Shown piece after piece: positions 7,929 to 16,637 of a stretch of DNA of 64,000 nt (the first letter of the stretch is position 1; the number at the start of each line of letters is the position of its first letter). The stretch comes from a virus, in IMG/VR virus record IMGVR_UViG_3300005826_000294, positions 62,001 through 126,000 of that record, one strand, 5' to 3'. The notes under the pieces were generated by a model. It searched no databases and was not told the origin of the DNA. It was given only the letters and a program-made list of their open reading frames with translations. A program made the position numbers and the translations under genes.

Positions 7929-9319
7929 TCTTTAAAACCAAGACGAACAGATAATTCTCTTACTCTACAAAAATAACTATGGTTTTTATTTACTATTTTT
8001 GATCCTTGTTTTCCTATTTCCTCTCGTTTTTCATTATTGTTCAAATAATATTCAAGTAAATCATAACATTCTTTTTCATCTTTAAACCAAACAAGATCTT
8101 TACCATTTTCAAAATATTCTTCCATTCCAGGAATATACGAACTTAATGTTAATGTCCCACAGGCCATTGCTATTAATTGGCGTTTAGAAAAATATTTATA
8201 TACATTATTAAAATTATTAATACTTATAATTATTTTTGAAGCATTATAAACTTCATTTTGTTTTAAATATGAAATGTAATTACTTGGACGATCCCGCCAT
8301 TTTCCATATAATTTAAACCTATCTCCATATTTTATTTGAAGATGATTAATAACTTTTTTTCTAAGATTAGTCCCAGGAAAATTATGAGAAATATTATTAG
8401 CACAAAAAACAATATCATGTTTATATTTCTTATATAATTTATTTCTTATTTCATCAGGCATTCTATAAAAAGCATTAACATTAACCCCAACTTGCCAATA
8501 ATCAACATTTAAACTCCCAGCTTTTCTATACATTTCAAGTTGTCCCTCACTAGAAATAAGTGCTTTATGTATATGTTTTGATATATTAACAAAATAAGGA
8601 ACAGCATACTCTCTAATATCTATTGTATTATTTGTTATTATTGTATTAGGTAAATTTTCTCTAATCTGTAAAATAGTTGTTGGATCAACAGTTTTATCAA
8701 AAAATTGTAACTGCATATGTATCCAATCTGGTTTAAATAATAATGCCTCAGATTTTATAAAATTTTGGAGTTTTTCTTTTCCAAAACAATCCATATATTT
8801 ATTAAAACAAATAGCTTTTACACTGAATCCATTATCTACAAAAGCTTTAGTAAGAGCCATTTGATTTATCTCTTTTGTAGTATACCTTAAAAACAAAACT
8901 TTTAGAGATCCATTTTTATAATCTTCAATAAAACTATGTGATTTTATAGGTATTTTTGAATTATTAATTATTACTTTTCTTATAAAAACAGATCCTGTTC
9001 CCTCTTTTCCTCGCCAAATCCTTAATTTTATTGGAATATCTTTAGAAAAATCTTCAGTTATAATATTTACATCAAATTTTTTCCAATTATTTTCACACAC
9101 CAATTTTGAATGAGGAAAATCATAATATTTATTCCCATAAAAATTACAAAATATTACACCATTACCACCCTTACAATAAATTTCTAATGTTAATCTATAT
9201 ATAGTATTTGGAATAACATTAATGGGAAAATATAATAATGATGTATTATTTATCATTAAAACTTCTTTATTCTTTAATGAAAAAAGACGACCTTTCCACA
9301 TAGAGCTAGAAATTTCCAT
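7922..9319 (-). CDS. Glycosyltransferase with N-terminal beta-sandwich module and CgeB-like GT domain
   Basis: The 465 residues comprise two parts. Residues 1 to about 122 form a beta-rich module that recurs almost unchanged at the start of the protein encoded at 29847-31358; shared blocks include LLYFPINVIPN, YDFPHSKLVCE and LRIWRGKEGTGS. It resembles carbohydrate-binding beta-sandwiches. Residues about 135-465 are a GT-B enzyme of the CgeB/Glyco_trans_1_2 type, with DIVFCANN in the second half and a RQLIAMACGTLTLSS donor-site helix before the IPGMEEYF loop. The module may hold the growing glycan or a glycosylated protein. It ends with TAG and heads a gene pair with 7224-7928. Confidence 0.75.
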   Translation of the reverse strand: MEISSSMWKGRLFSLKNKEVLMINNTSLLYFPINVIPNTIYRLTLEIYCKGGNGVIFCNFYGNKYYDFPHSKLVCENNWKKFDVNIITEDFSKDIPIKLRIWRGKEGTGSVFIRKVIINNSKIPIKSHSFIEDYKNGSLKVLFLRYTTKEINQMALTKAFVDNGFSVKAICFNKYMDCFGKEKLQNFIKSEALLFKPDWIHMQLQFFDKTVDPTTILQIRENLPNTIITNNTIDIREYAVPYFVNISKHIHKALISSEGQLEMYRKAGSLNVDYWQVGVNVNAFYRMPDEIRNKLYKKYKHDIVFCANNISHNFPGTNLRKKVINHLQIKYGDRFKLYGKWRDRPSNYISYLKQNEVYNASKIIISINNFNNVYKYFSKRQLIAMACGTLTLSSYIPGMEEYFENGKDLVWFKDEKECYDLLEYYLNNNEKREEIGKQGSKIVNKNHSYFCRVRELSVRLGFKEW

Positions 9320-9382
9320 TAGTTATTTCTTATCCTTATATTGTTATACGAAATTTCATATATATAAAATTCAACAAAAAAA

Positions 9383-10699
9383 TTATTTTTGTTCATCAAA
9401 ATCATTTTCCCAAATAAAAACAATTTTATATCCTGCAGTTTTTATTAAGTTTTCTCTTTTAATTGTATTTTCATAAAGAGTACCATATGTTTTTTTATTT
9501 ATAGGATTTATTTCATTTTTGCTATAAATTTTTGGATTCCCATGCCAAAAATCACCATAAAATTCATAAACTATATTTTCAATTAATGCATCAACATAAA
9601 ATTTCTTTTTATTTATAATAATACAAATTTCTCTATTAGATAAATCTATATTTAGTCGGTCTAGCCATAAATTACATTTTTTTGATGAATTTAAATGTTT
9701 TACACAAACTGGACATCCAGCAATCTGACTTCTACTATTAACAGTGGCAAACCAAGAATGATTATTTTTACACTTCCACCACACTTTCTTTGAACTATGT
9801 GGAGTAACATCATATGGAGTTATAGAATTTTTTTTAAAATCCCACTCTAATGCTAAATCTGGGTTTATTGTAAATAAACAATTATCAATACAAACTTTTT
9901 TATTTGAACAATATGGACAATTTGTTCCAAAACTGCGATGGCTCACTGAAGTCTTCCAAGAATGGTTGTTTTTACATTTCCACCAAATTTTTTTTGAACT
10001 ATATGGGGTAACATCATGTGGAGTTATAGAGTTTTTTATATAATCCCACTCTAATACTAAATCTGGATTTATTGTAAATAAACAATTATCAATACAAACT
10101 TTTTTATTTGAACAATATGGACATCCATCTTCACGACATGTTCTATTACATAGAGGAGAATACCAAGAATGATTATTCTTACATTTCCACCAAACTTTCT
10201 TATTAGATTTACTATGAATCATAGAGGGTAAAATTATATTTTTATTATAGTCCCACTCACATAATAATTCTGGATTTCTTATTTTTAAATTATTTATATC
10301 ATTTACAATCTTGCCAGAACAACATGGGCAACCATGATTAGTTCTACTATTTGGAGAATTTTTCCACTCGTATCCACATTTACATTTCCACCAAACTTTT
10401 TTGTTGCTTTTTGCTGTAATTTCATTAGTCTTAATTATATTTTTTTTGCTCCACTCCTTGGCAAGATTATGAGCTTTTACTAATAAAGAATTTTCCAAAC
10501 ATACACGCTGTCCAGAACAATATGGACATCCATCCCCACGAGATATTCTTTTATCAATTGGTGCAAACCAAGAATGATTATTTTTACATTTCCACCAAAC
10601 TTTTTTTGAACTTCCGATTGTAATGTTTTCTGGAAAAATATTATTTTTTATAAAGTCCCACTCACTTACAATACTAAACTCCGAAACCTTAGGTTTCAT
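9383..10699 (-). CDS. Zinc-ribbon repeat protein with Vsr-like endonuclease domain (putative homing endonuclease)
   Basis: Residues 1 to about 335 contain five tandem units of about 68 residues, each with a WD or EW start, KKVWWKC, (N/H)HSW and a CPYC pair. This is the treble-clef zinc-ribbon repeat of the DUF4379 type, expected to bind DNA. Residues about 340-438 resemble the very-short-patch-repair nuclease fold: FYVDALI (D370), then YEFYGDFWHGNP with E379, D383 and H386, a helix with YENTIKR, and GYKIVFIWENDF. Vsr-like (EDxHD) domains occur in free-standing homing endonucleases. It overlaps the 3' end of the intein-bearing gmd gene by 11 bases, so it probably targets a site nearby. Confidence 0.8.
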   Translation of the reverse strand: MKPKVSEFSIVSEWDFIKNNIFPENITIGSSKKVWWKCKNNHSWFAPIDKRISRGDGCPYCSGQRVCLENSLLVKAHNLAKEWSKKNIIKTNEITAKSNKKVWWKCKCGYEWKNSPNSRTNHGCPCCSGKIVNDINNLKIRNPELLCEWDYNKNIILPSMIHSKSNKKVWWKCKNNHSWYSPLCNRTCREDGCPYCSNKKVCIDNCLFTINPDLVLEWDYIKNSITPHDVTPYSSKKIWWKCKNNHSWKTSVSHRSFGTNCPYCSNKKVCIDNCLFTINPDLALEWDFKKNSITPYDVTPHSSKKVWWKCKNNHSWFATVNSRSQIAGCPVCVKHLNSSKKCNLWLDRLNIDLSNREICIIINKKKFYVDALIENIVYEFYGDFWHGNPKIYSKNEINPINKKTYGTLYENTIKRENLIKTAGYKIVFIWENDFDEQK

Positions 10700-12878
10700 T
10701 ATCTTCTTCCTTTTTAGAATTTACACCTAAAAGTTTACAATCATAATCTACCATACGTTTAACTAACTCTTCAAACTTTACTTTAGGTTCCCACCCAATA
10801 AGTTCTGTTGTTTTAGAATAATCTCCACAGAGATCATTTACTTCGGCAGCTCGCATATAAAACCTATCAATTTCTACATAATCTTCCCAATTTAATCCAA
10901 CATGACCAAAAGCAATTTCGCAAAACTCTTTAACTGAGTGAGTCTCTCCCGTTGCAAATATATAATCATTTGGTTTAGGTTGTTGAAGAGTCATAATAAA
11001 ACCCTCACAATATTCTTTGGCTAACCCCCAATCTCGTCTTGCATTTAAATTACCCAACTTTAACTTAAAACTTGGATTTTTAAGAGCCTGTGCTACACCC
11101 ATAGATATTTTTCTAGTTACGAAATTTGGGCCTCTTCTCCCCGGTTCTTCATGGTTGAACGTTACTCCAGCACAACAATACATATTATATGATTCTCTAT
11201 ACAATCTTATAAAATGATGACTAGCAACCTTAGCTATCGCATATGGACTTTGTGGCATATAAATAGTTTCAGTATTTTGAGGAGCAGGAGAAGAACCAAA
11301 CATTTCACTAGTATTGTGAACTAAGATTGGAGACACACCACAATACCATTTTTCAGTATCCTTAACTGAAAAATCACCAACACGCTGATGTATATGAAGT
11401 TTTTCTATTTGTTGTATTTTTTCCATATTAATATCTGAATTTTCAAAATGGCACAAATTTTCTCCAGAGATATTTTTTATATTAATATCTTTCTTTTGTA
11501 TTTTATAACTAGAGAAGTTATGTAACTCATCCTTTGAAATTATAATATCCCAAACTAAAGAATCTTTAGTTAGTATTTGTTGTGGCAATAAGAATGATTT
11601 AACAAATCTATTATGTAAATGCCCACCAATACCAATTAATCTTAATAACCATAATATATCAATTGCCAAATCCTTATATATAGTTGTATATTTTATTTCT
11701 CTTTCATCTATTTTAGCGCCTCCTAAATAACCATTTAAAAAAGAAATCTTTACACTTGTTGAAGATTCATATAATTCACTAGGTAATCTTTTAGAATGAG
11801 AATTATTTTCAGCATATTTAGAAAAAAAAGAACAAATTTTTCTTTTACATATGGACACTTGAGTAGAATTTTTTTTAATCCTAATATTACTCTTATATTT
11901 AAAATATTTTTCAATTATATTTTTAGTTTCTTCTGATCTATTACAATTAAAAGCATGGTTGCTAAATGTTAAAGTTATACTTTCATTTCCATGACTTTTA
12001 GAATAATATCCTTCTGCCATATAAATTCCTAATAAATATGCTATTTCTTCATTTAATAAAATACTTTCATTAAATTTACTATTTAAAATTTTAGTTCCCT
12101 TATTTCGCTCTACTTTATGTTTTAAAAAAAAATCCCATTTTAGTTTCTTATATTTATCATGTTTGTAAAAATCTTCTTGATTACAAAAAGTTATTAAATG
12201 GTCACCAACAGATAAATCCGAAACTTTAGTTTCAACAAACCTATTATTATATAAAGTAATCAAAGAATGATCTGGAGTCACAATTAAATCTTTTCCCCCA
12301 GAAAAACTAATTTTATAAACTTGTTTAAATCCATGATCAACAACATCCATTACTTGCTTAAAACATGTTTTTCCATCATTATCAGCTGTTAAAACCTCAA
12401 ACGAATTATGTTCGCCCTTCTTCCATAAATTAAAAGCATTTTCTAATGTAGTTCTATTCAACACTCCATTATATTTAATTAATACCGGAGTATTAAAAAC
12501 TATTGAACTCGCATGAAAAATTCTTGTAGAATAACCTAACAATTTAATACTTTCTAAAATATTAACAACTCCTTTTGTATCGATATCTAATGTAGCTAAT
12601 GGTTGTTCAAAACTCGTATGAACGTGAGACATTGCTGCCATATTATATAATTCATGAGGACGAGTATCTCGAACGATGCGTAACATTGAAGACATATCAG
12701 TAATATCACCTTCAAAAATATCAATCTTATTTTCCAAATGAACTACATTGCCAAAATTATTGGTTGCATTTCTTCTCATTACACCAATTACATTATATTC
12801 CTTTTCTAATAATAAATCGGCTAATAAACTTCCATCTTGGCCACAAATTCCTATTATTAATGCAGTTTTTTTCTTCAT
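10689..12878 (-). CDS. gmd: GDP-mannose 4,6-dehydratase interrupted by an intein
   Basis: The 729-residue precursor contains a 331-residue dehydratase split by a 398-residue intein. The mature enzyme converts GDP-mannose to GDP-4-keto-6-deoxymannose with bound NADP, the first step to GDP-L-fucose. Residues 1-124 carry GICGQDGSLL (10-19) and the VMRRN and NMAAMSHV blocks typical of GMD. After the intein the sequence resumes at TSEMFGSS, then SPYAIAK (Tyr/Lys of YxxxK) and FNHEEPGRRG, another GMD signature. Joining the two halves restores HASTSEMFG, the active-site motif. It is TAATG-coupled to the fucose synthase gene upstream. It is slightly shorter than bacterial GMD (about 345-375). Confidence 0.92.
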   Translation of the reverse strand: MKKKTALIIGICGQDGSLLADLLLEKEYNVIGVMRRNATNNFGNVVHLENKIDIFEGDITDMSSMLRIVRDTRPHELYNMAAMSHVHTSFEQPLATLDIDTKGVVNILESIKLLGYSTRIFHASSIVFNTPVLIKYNGVLNRTTLENAFNLWKKGEHNSFEVLTADNDGKTCFKQVMDVVDHGFKQVYKISFSGGKDLIVTPDHSLITLYNNRFVETKVSDLSVGDHLITFCNQEDFYKHDKYKKLKWDFFLKHKVERNKGTKILNSKFNESILLNEEIAYLLGIYMAEGYYSKSHGNESITLTFSNHAFNCNRSEETKNIIEKYFKYKSNIRIKKNSTQVSICKRKICSFFSKYAENNSHSKRLPSELYESSTSVKISFLNGYLGGAKIDEREIKYTTIYKDLAIDILWLLRLIGIGGHLHNRFVKSFLLPQQILTKDSLVWDIIISKDELHNFSSYKIQKKDINIKNISGENLCHFENSDINMEKIQQIEKLHIHQRVGDFSVKDTEKWYCGVSPILVHNTSEMFGSSPAPQNTETIYMPQSPYAIAKVASHHFIRLYRESYNMYCCAGVTFNHEEPGRRGPNFVTRKISMGVAQALKNPSFKLKLGNLNARRDWGLAKEYCEGFIMTLQQPKPNDYIFATGETHSVKEFCEIAFGHVGLNWEDYVEIDRFYMRAAEVNDLCGDYSKTTELIGWEPKVKFEELVKRMVDYDCKLLGVNSKKEEDNET
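11313..12506 (-). mobile_element. Intein with partly degenerate LAGLIDADG endonuclease domain
   Basis: This 398-codon insert begins with Ser (SIVFNTPVLIKY) and ends with VSPILVHN followed by Thr, which fit the splicing blocks: a Ser nucleophile, a terminal His-Asn pair and a Thr at +1. VTPDHSL matches the internal TxxH block. A homing-endonuclease region lies between: LLGIYMAEGYY is the first LAGLIDADG motif with Glu as the acid, while the second, FLNGYLGGAKID, has Ala and Lys where Asp-Gly is expected. The following IKYTTIYKDLAIDIL matches the family's second repeat. Splicing seems intact; nuclease activity is doubtful. The +1 Thr is the conserved active-site residue of the dehydratase. Confidence 0.92.
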
Positions 12879-13795
12879 TAAAGTCCCCGTAAATTTGGAT
12901 AATTTTTAATAAACCATTTATATGTTTTTTCTAAACCAGTAAAAAGTGTAGTAAATTTTATATCATTTTTTATTAAATTTTTAAATTTTGTTGTATCAGA
13001 TGGTTTTTTAAATTGTCCTTCTGGCATATTAGTATTAAAAACTATGTTACCATTATATTCAACAACTTTTTTAATATTTTTAACAAGTTCATTAATAGAA
13101 TATTCTTTATTATATCCAATATTAATAGGTTCCTCTTCATTATAATGTTCCATTACATAAATCATACAATCAGCAATATCAGATGAATATGTAAATTCTC
13201 TCATACAATTTCCAGAACCCCAAATTTCTATCTCATTTAAATTATTAAGTTTTGCTTCATGAAATCTTAACATTAATGCTGGAATTACATGACAACCATA
13301 TCCATACTGATCATTTGGACCATATATATTATTTGGGATCACACAAACAAAATTACATCCATATTGTTTTCTATATACTCTTGATTGAACATCAAGCATT
13401 CTTTTTGTAAAAGCATATGAAAAATTTGATTGATGAGGAAAACCATTATGTAATTGGTCTTCTGTTAATGGATAGTTTACATTATCTGGATAAACACAAG
13501 TACTTAAAACAGATATAACCTTTTTTACTTCTGTTTTATAACATGCATCTAAAACATTTGAATTTATTCTTATATTTTGTATATAAAATTCTGCTAGATA
13601 TTTAGAATTTTCTAAAACACCTCCAACACGAGATGCAAGATGAAAAACTATATCTGGTTTATTTTTTAACATAAAAGATAATACTTTTTCACTATTTTCT
13701 AAATCTAATTCTTTTCTTGTAGGGCAAATTGAATATATTTTTTTTCTTAATGCTCTTCCTAACATTCCATGTCCACCAGTAATTACGACTTTCAT
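12878..13795 (-). CDS. fcl: GDP-L-fucose synthase
   Basis: The 305-residue protein is a 3,5-epimerase/4-reductase of the short-chain dehydrogenase family that converts the GMD product to GDP-L-fucose with NADPH. GGHGMLG (7-13) is the dinucleotide loop. FHLASRVGGV (51-60) is a hallmark of GDP-fucose synthases, STCVYP (98-103) holds the active-site Ser and Cys, and SYAFTK gives Tyr127 and Lys131. NIYGPNDQYG and the C-terminal substrate region also fit. A strong AAGGAG site precedes the ATG by 6 bases. Its stop overlaps the gmd start as TAATG, so the two pathway enzymes are made together. Confidence 0.92.
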   Translation of the reverse strand: MKVVITGGHGMLGRALRKKIYSICPTRKELDLENSEKVLSFMLKNKPDIVFHLASRVGGVLENSKYLAEFYIQNIRINSNVLDACYKTEVKKVISVLSTCVYPDNVNYPLTEDQLHNGFPHQSNFSYAFTKRMLDVQSRVYRKQYGCNFVCVIPNNIYGPNDQYGYGCHVIPALMLRFHEAKLNNLNEIEIWGSGNCMREFTYSSDIADCMIYVMEHYNEEEPINIGYNKEYSINELVKNIKKVVEYNGNIVFNTNMPEGQFKKPSDTTKFKNLIKNDIKFTTLFTGLEKTYKWFIKNYPNLRGL

Positions 13796-13811
13796 TTATT
13801 ACTCCTTAATA

Positions 13812-14639
13812 TTAAAAAATTTCATGACTAATAATAACTTTTGGATCTCCCCAAATATGATCTGTATTTGCTATATAATTATAATTTTTTAAATTTTCTC
13901 GCATTAATAAAAGATTTTTATCTCTCATTTCTTTTTCTGTGTATCGTAAAATATGTTTTTTTGTATTTAAATTTGAATGATCTTGATGAATTCCAATTAT
14001 ATTATGTTCAAAAACAGGAGTAACTCCAAACATTTTCATTCGATTAGAAAAATCATCATCTTCAGCACAAAACCCTTCACCAAATCTTTCATCTATTCCT
14101 CCTATTTTTTCTACATATTCTTTCTTAACAACACAAAAATAATAATAAGCAGGTGGATGAGGAGGTCTAGTTAAACAATTATTTTTTGCACCTGGAAGTT
14201 TTAATAAACCATCAAATGATTTATTCCAATTTTTATTGATAATATCAATAAAAATACTATTTGACTTATATACTAATCCATATCCACATTGTTTTCTATT
14301 AATAAATGAAGATGCTACTTTTATATTATTTTTATTTTGAAGGGTTTCTGGGCCAGTTATACAAACAATATTACTTCTAGCCATTCTCATTCCAACATTA
14401 TTACTTAATACAGGAGTAAATGTTGTAATTGGAACATCACATTTAGAATTATCTATTTGAATATATTGGAAGTTTAAGTTAGGATAATTATTACATAATT
14501 CTCTTATATCTTGCCTATTTCCATCATCAATAAGAACGAGTTCAAAATCTTTTTCTGTTTGATTATTCCAAGTATCAAGAGCGCGATTAAAATAAGAAAA
14601 TCTATTATCACATAAAGATATTACCACTGAAACTTTCAT
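13812..14639 (-). CDS. Family 2 glycosyltransferase
   Basis: The 275 residues form a GT-A glycosyltransferase. VSVVISLCDN (3-12) opens the fold, LIDDGN (36-41) binds the nucleotide, and AEDDDFSNRM (192-201) is the ED-containing catalytic loop that holds the general base. The end of the enzyme carries IIGIHQDHSN. It is clearly related to the C-terminal domain of the protein encoded at 29847-31358, sharing the blocks VLSNN(V/I)G, ITGPETL, LPGAK and GIHQDH, so both may use related donors or acceptors. It lies between the GSCFA protein and the GDP-fucose genes. Confidence 0.85.
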   Translation of the reverse strand: MKVSVVISLCDNRFSYFNRALDTWNNQTEKDFELVLIDDGNRQDIRELCNNYPNLNFQYIQIDNSKCDVPITTFTPVLSNNVGMRMARSNIVCITGPETLQNKNNIKVASSFINRKQCGYGLVYKSNSIFIDIINKNWNKSFDGLLKLPGAKNNCLTRPPHPPAYYYFCVVKKEYVEKIGGIDERFGEGFCAEDDDFSNRMKMFGVTPVFEHNIIGIHQDHSNLNTKKHILRYTEKEMRDKNLLLMRENLKNYNYIANTDHIWGDPKVIISHEIF

Positions 14640-14645
14640 TGCGAT

Positions 14646-15575
14646 TTATTCCTTTATTACATAATATTTAACAAAAGATCTCATAATCATTTCTATAATA
14701 TCTTGTTTTGGATGAACAGGTTCTCCAAATGGGTTTTCTACATATTCTTTTATAATCTCATATGCTGGCCAATAATAAACATTATTTTCTTTTCCATAAC
14801 TAGTAACAATATTATCTACTGAAGCTCTTAAAATAGATTTAGAAACACAATTTGCCGTAATGCAAGAAACTGTTCTAAATGTCGCAATTAATGGAATCGG
14901 AGAAACAGTAAATACTATAGAAGATTTTGGTCTATGTTTTTTTATTAACTTAACAATTATATTAAGATTATCAACATTTTCTTGATATGAAACTATTCTA
15001 AAACCATGTTTATTTGGGTCAAAACTATCTTTTACTGGAGTTTTCCAATAAACCTCATTTGTTTGCTTATTATACCAAATTTCTGAAAGACCTACCGTAA
15101 TAATAAAAACATCTGTTTTATCAAATTGTTTTTTCGTTGCCTCTCTCATACTTTTACTATATTCTAATGGCTTTTTTTCACGCGTATGCCATAATTTATC
15201 TGAAAATTCTTTATCATTCCAAGACCACTCAAATTGTTGAGCAATAGTATATGTATTTACTATTTCTGCTGCATATCTCACCACATATGGTTCTTTATCT
15301 AATTTATTTAAATTAAATCCTTGATTTTTTAAATGTGTTATAATATATTCAGCAAAGCAACTACCAAAAGCCGTAATTATACTTGATTTGGTTATAAAAG
15401 GTTTTTCTGGTATCCAACCATATAAAACATATCTAAAAAGAGCATCTTCTTCTTGCAAATTTTCTTTACTGGGCCAAAAATTCGCTTCCGGACCCCTGTT
15501 AAAATATGGAATGGCAAACGCAACCCTCTTATCAGGTAAACCGGGTCCTTTATAATTTTTCTCATTTGTAGTCAT
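14646..15575 (-). CDS. GSCFA-domain protein
   Basis: The name motif is present: AFGSCFAEYI at residues 69-78. The family resembles SGNH/GDSL hydrolases, with the Ser of GSCFA in the nucleophile position. Later blocks fit: VGLSEIWY near 160, VSPIPL near 226, and EPVHP near 287 supplying the C-terminal Asp/His-like pair. Members occur in bacterial polysaccharide clusters and may remove or move acyl groups on glycans, but no reaction is firmly established for most. The 309-residue length is normal. No signal peptide is seen, so it should act in the cytoplasm. An AAGGAA site precedes the ATG. Confidence 0.85.
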   Translation of the reverse strand: MTTNEKNYKGPGLPDKRVAFAIPYFNRGPEANFWPSKENLQEEDALFRYVLYGWIPEKPFITKSSIITAFGSCFAEYIITHLKNQGFNLNKLDKEPYVVRYAAEIVNTYTIAQQFEWSWNDKEFSDKLWHTREKKPLEYSKSMREATKKQFDKTDVFIITVGLSEIWYNKQTNEVYWKTPVKDSFDPNKHGFRIVSYQENVDNLNIIVKLIKKHRPKSSIVFTVSPIPLIATFRTVSCITANCVSKSILRASVDNIVTSYGKENNVYYWPAYEIIKEYVENPFGEPVHPKQDIIEMIMRSFVKYYVIKE

Positions 15576-15585
15576 TTAATTTTCC

Positions 15586-15849
15586 TTATATAAACCATTC
15601 AGCAAATCTACTTAATATATTATGTTTTATATAATATTCCAAATCTTTCATTTCTTTAACTTTTCCAGATAGTTCCGGGTCAATAATTTTTGAATAATCA
15701 ATATATTTTATAGTTGTCCAAAATCCATCAATTGCTATCATTTTGGCCACCATTTGCTTCGTATATTTAAATATATCAGGCATAGTGTAATGTTCTAAAA
15801 TTAATAGAAAATATATATATAAAATGCTACTTTTTAATAGTCTTTTCAT
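15586..15849 (-). CDS. Hypothetical protein, 87 aa
   Basis: I do not recognise this protein. The ATG at 15847-15849 overlaps the stop of the radical-SAM-like gene as ATGA. The first 20 residues (after MKR) are hydrophobic and aromatic, suggesting a short membrane anchor or signal-like segment; an internal Met at codon 23 would remove it. The remainder is soluble-looking, with WTTIKYIDYSKIIDPE and an acidic C-terminal helix. Because it sits between a radical-SAM-like enzyme and a GSCFA protein, a role in glycan modification is possible. Confidence 0.5.
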   Translation of the reverse strand: MKRLLKSSILYIYFLLILEHYTMPDIFKYTKQMVAKMIAIDGFWTTIKYIDYSKIIDPELSGKVKEMKDLEYYIKHNILSRFAEWFI

Positions 15850-16562
15850 CTACTAGAAGCACACCTTTTACAAATATCTAAAAATCTATCTCCATTACTT
15901 AATTTATTATAAACCTCATGTAATTTACCTTCTTTAATAATCTCTTCTAAAGTCATATATTTTAAATCTCCAAATATATATTTTCTTTTCCATTCTCTAC
16001 AACATAATGACAAATTTCCATTATGGGTTATTATTAATTCATTTAAAGGGGCAAAACATGGTTTTTTACAATTTATTAATGGTTTATCATAGATTTCTAA
16101 ATGATCTGATATGAGTTTTGTTTTTACTATTTTGTGTTTAATGTCTATTTTTAAATTTGACACATTATAAAAATCTTTTTCAAAATAAGCAGAAACATGC
16201 AAATCAGTTAAACCAACATTTATTAACTCATCCAAGTATTTTTGAGTTAATAATGACCCATTAGTAGATAAATAAATATTAGAATTAGGACAATATTTTT
16301 TTGCGTTTTTTATTAATTCTATCAATCTTTTATCTATTGTTGGTTCATTATAAGTATGAAAAGCTATTAAACCATTGAAATTAAATAGATATAGAGAATT
16401 AAATATAGAATAAATAATATTAGTTGGCAAAATTATAGATTTTTTTTCTAAACTAACTGGACATTCTTTATGAATTTTAGAATAATTACATTGGTTTGAT
16501 ATTTCTATAGAAACTCGGTTTGTATGTTTAAACAATTCATTTTCCATAATTTTATTTTTCAA
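15846..16562 (-). CDS. Radical SAM/SPASM-like protein with atypical cysteine motif
   Basis: Over 238 residues the protein follows the radical SAM barrel: RVSIEISNQCN at the start, FHTYNEP (69-74) at the usual GGEP position, and IYLSTNGSLL (96-105). The expected CxxxCxxC is not intact: only C25 and C34 are present, so the SAM-binding cluster would be unusual or absent. The C-terminal SPASM-like region has C165, C169, C187, C188, C231 and C234. Translation probably starts at TTG 16560-16562, which has GGAGGG 6-7 bases upstream; the in-frame ATG at 16547 lacks a site. It begins a minus-strand run after the inverted cassette. Confidence 0.65.
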   Translation of the reverse strand: MKNKIMENELFKHTNRVSIEISNQCNYSKIHKECPVSLEKKSIILPTNIIYSIFNSLYLFNFNGLIAFHTYNEPTIDKRLIELIKNAKKYCPNSNIYLSTNGSLLTQKYLDELINVGLTDLHVSAYFEKDFYNVSNLKIDIKHKIVKTKLISDHLEIYDKPLINCKKPCFAPLNELIITHNGNLSLCCREWKRKYIFGDLKYMTLEEIIKEGKLHEVYNKLSNGDRFLDICKRCASSR

Positions 16563-16637
16563 AAAAACCCTCCAAAAAACATAACTTTTTACACTATTAA
16601 TAAAAAAATAATAATATATATATTAGGAGAATATTCT
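16563..16637. promoter_or_regulatory. Divergent intergenic region, candidate promoters
   Basis: This is the only place in the window where genes diverge, so promoters are expected. On the plus strand TTTACA at 16588-16593 and TAATAT at 16612-16617 are 18 bases apart and lie upstream of the AGGAGA ribosome site (16625-16630). The region is nearly all A and T, which makes such matches weak. The minus strand has the GGAGGG ribosome site for the TTG-started gene but no convincing -10 box. Confidence 0.35.

Noticed and set aside
9320-9382. Promoter in the gap after the zinc-ribbon endonuclease gene
   Set aside because: TTG- and TATA-like strings occur, but spacing is wrong and the gap is nearly all A and T, where chance matches are common.
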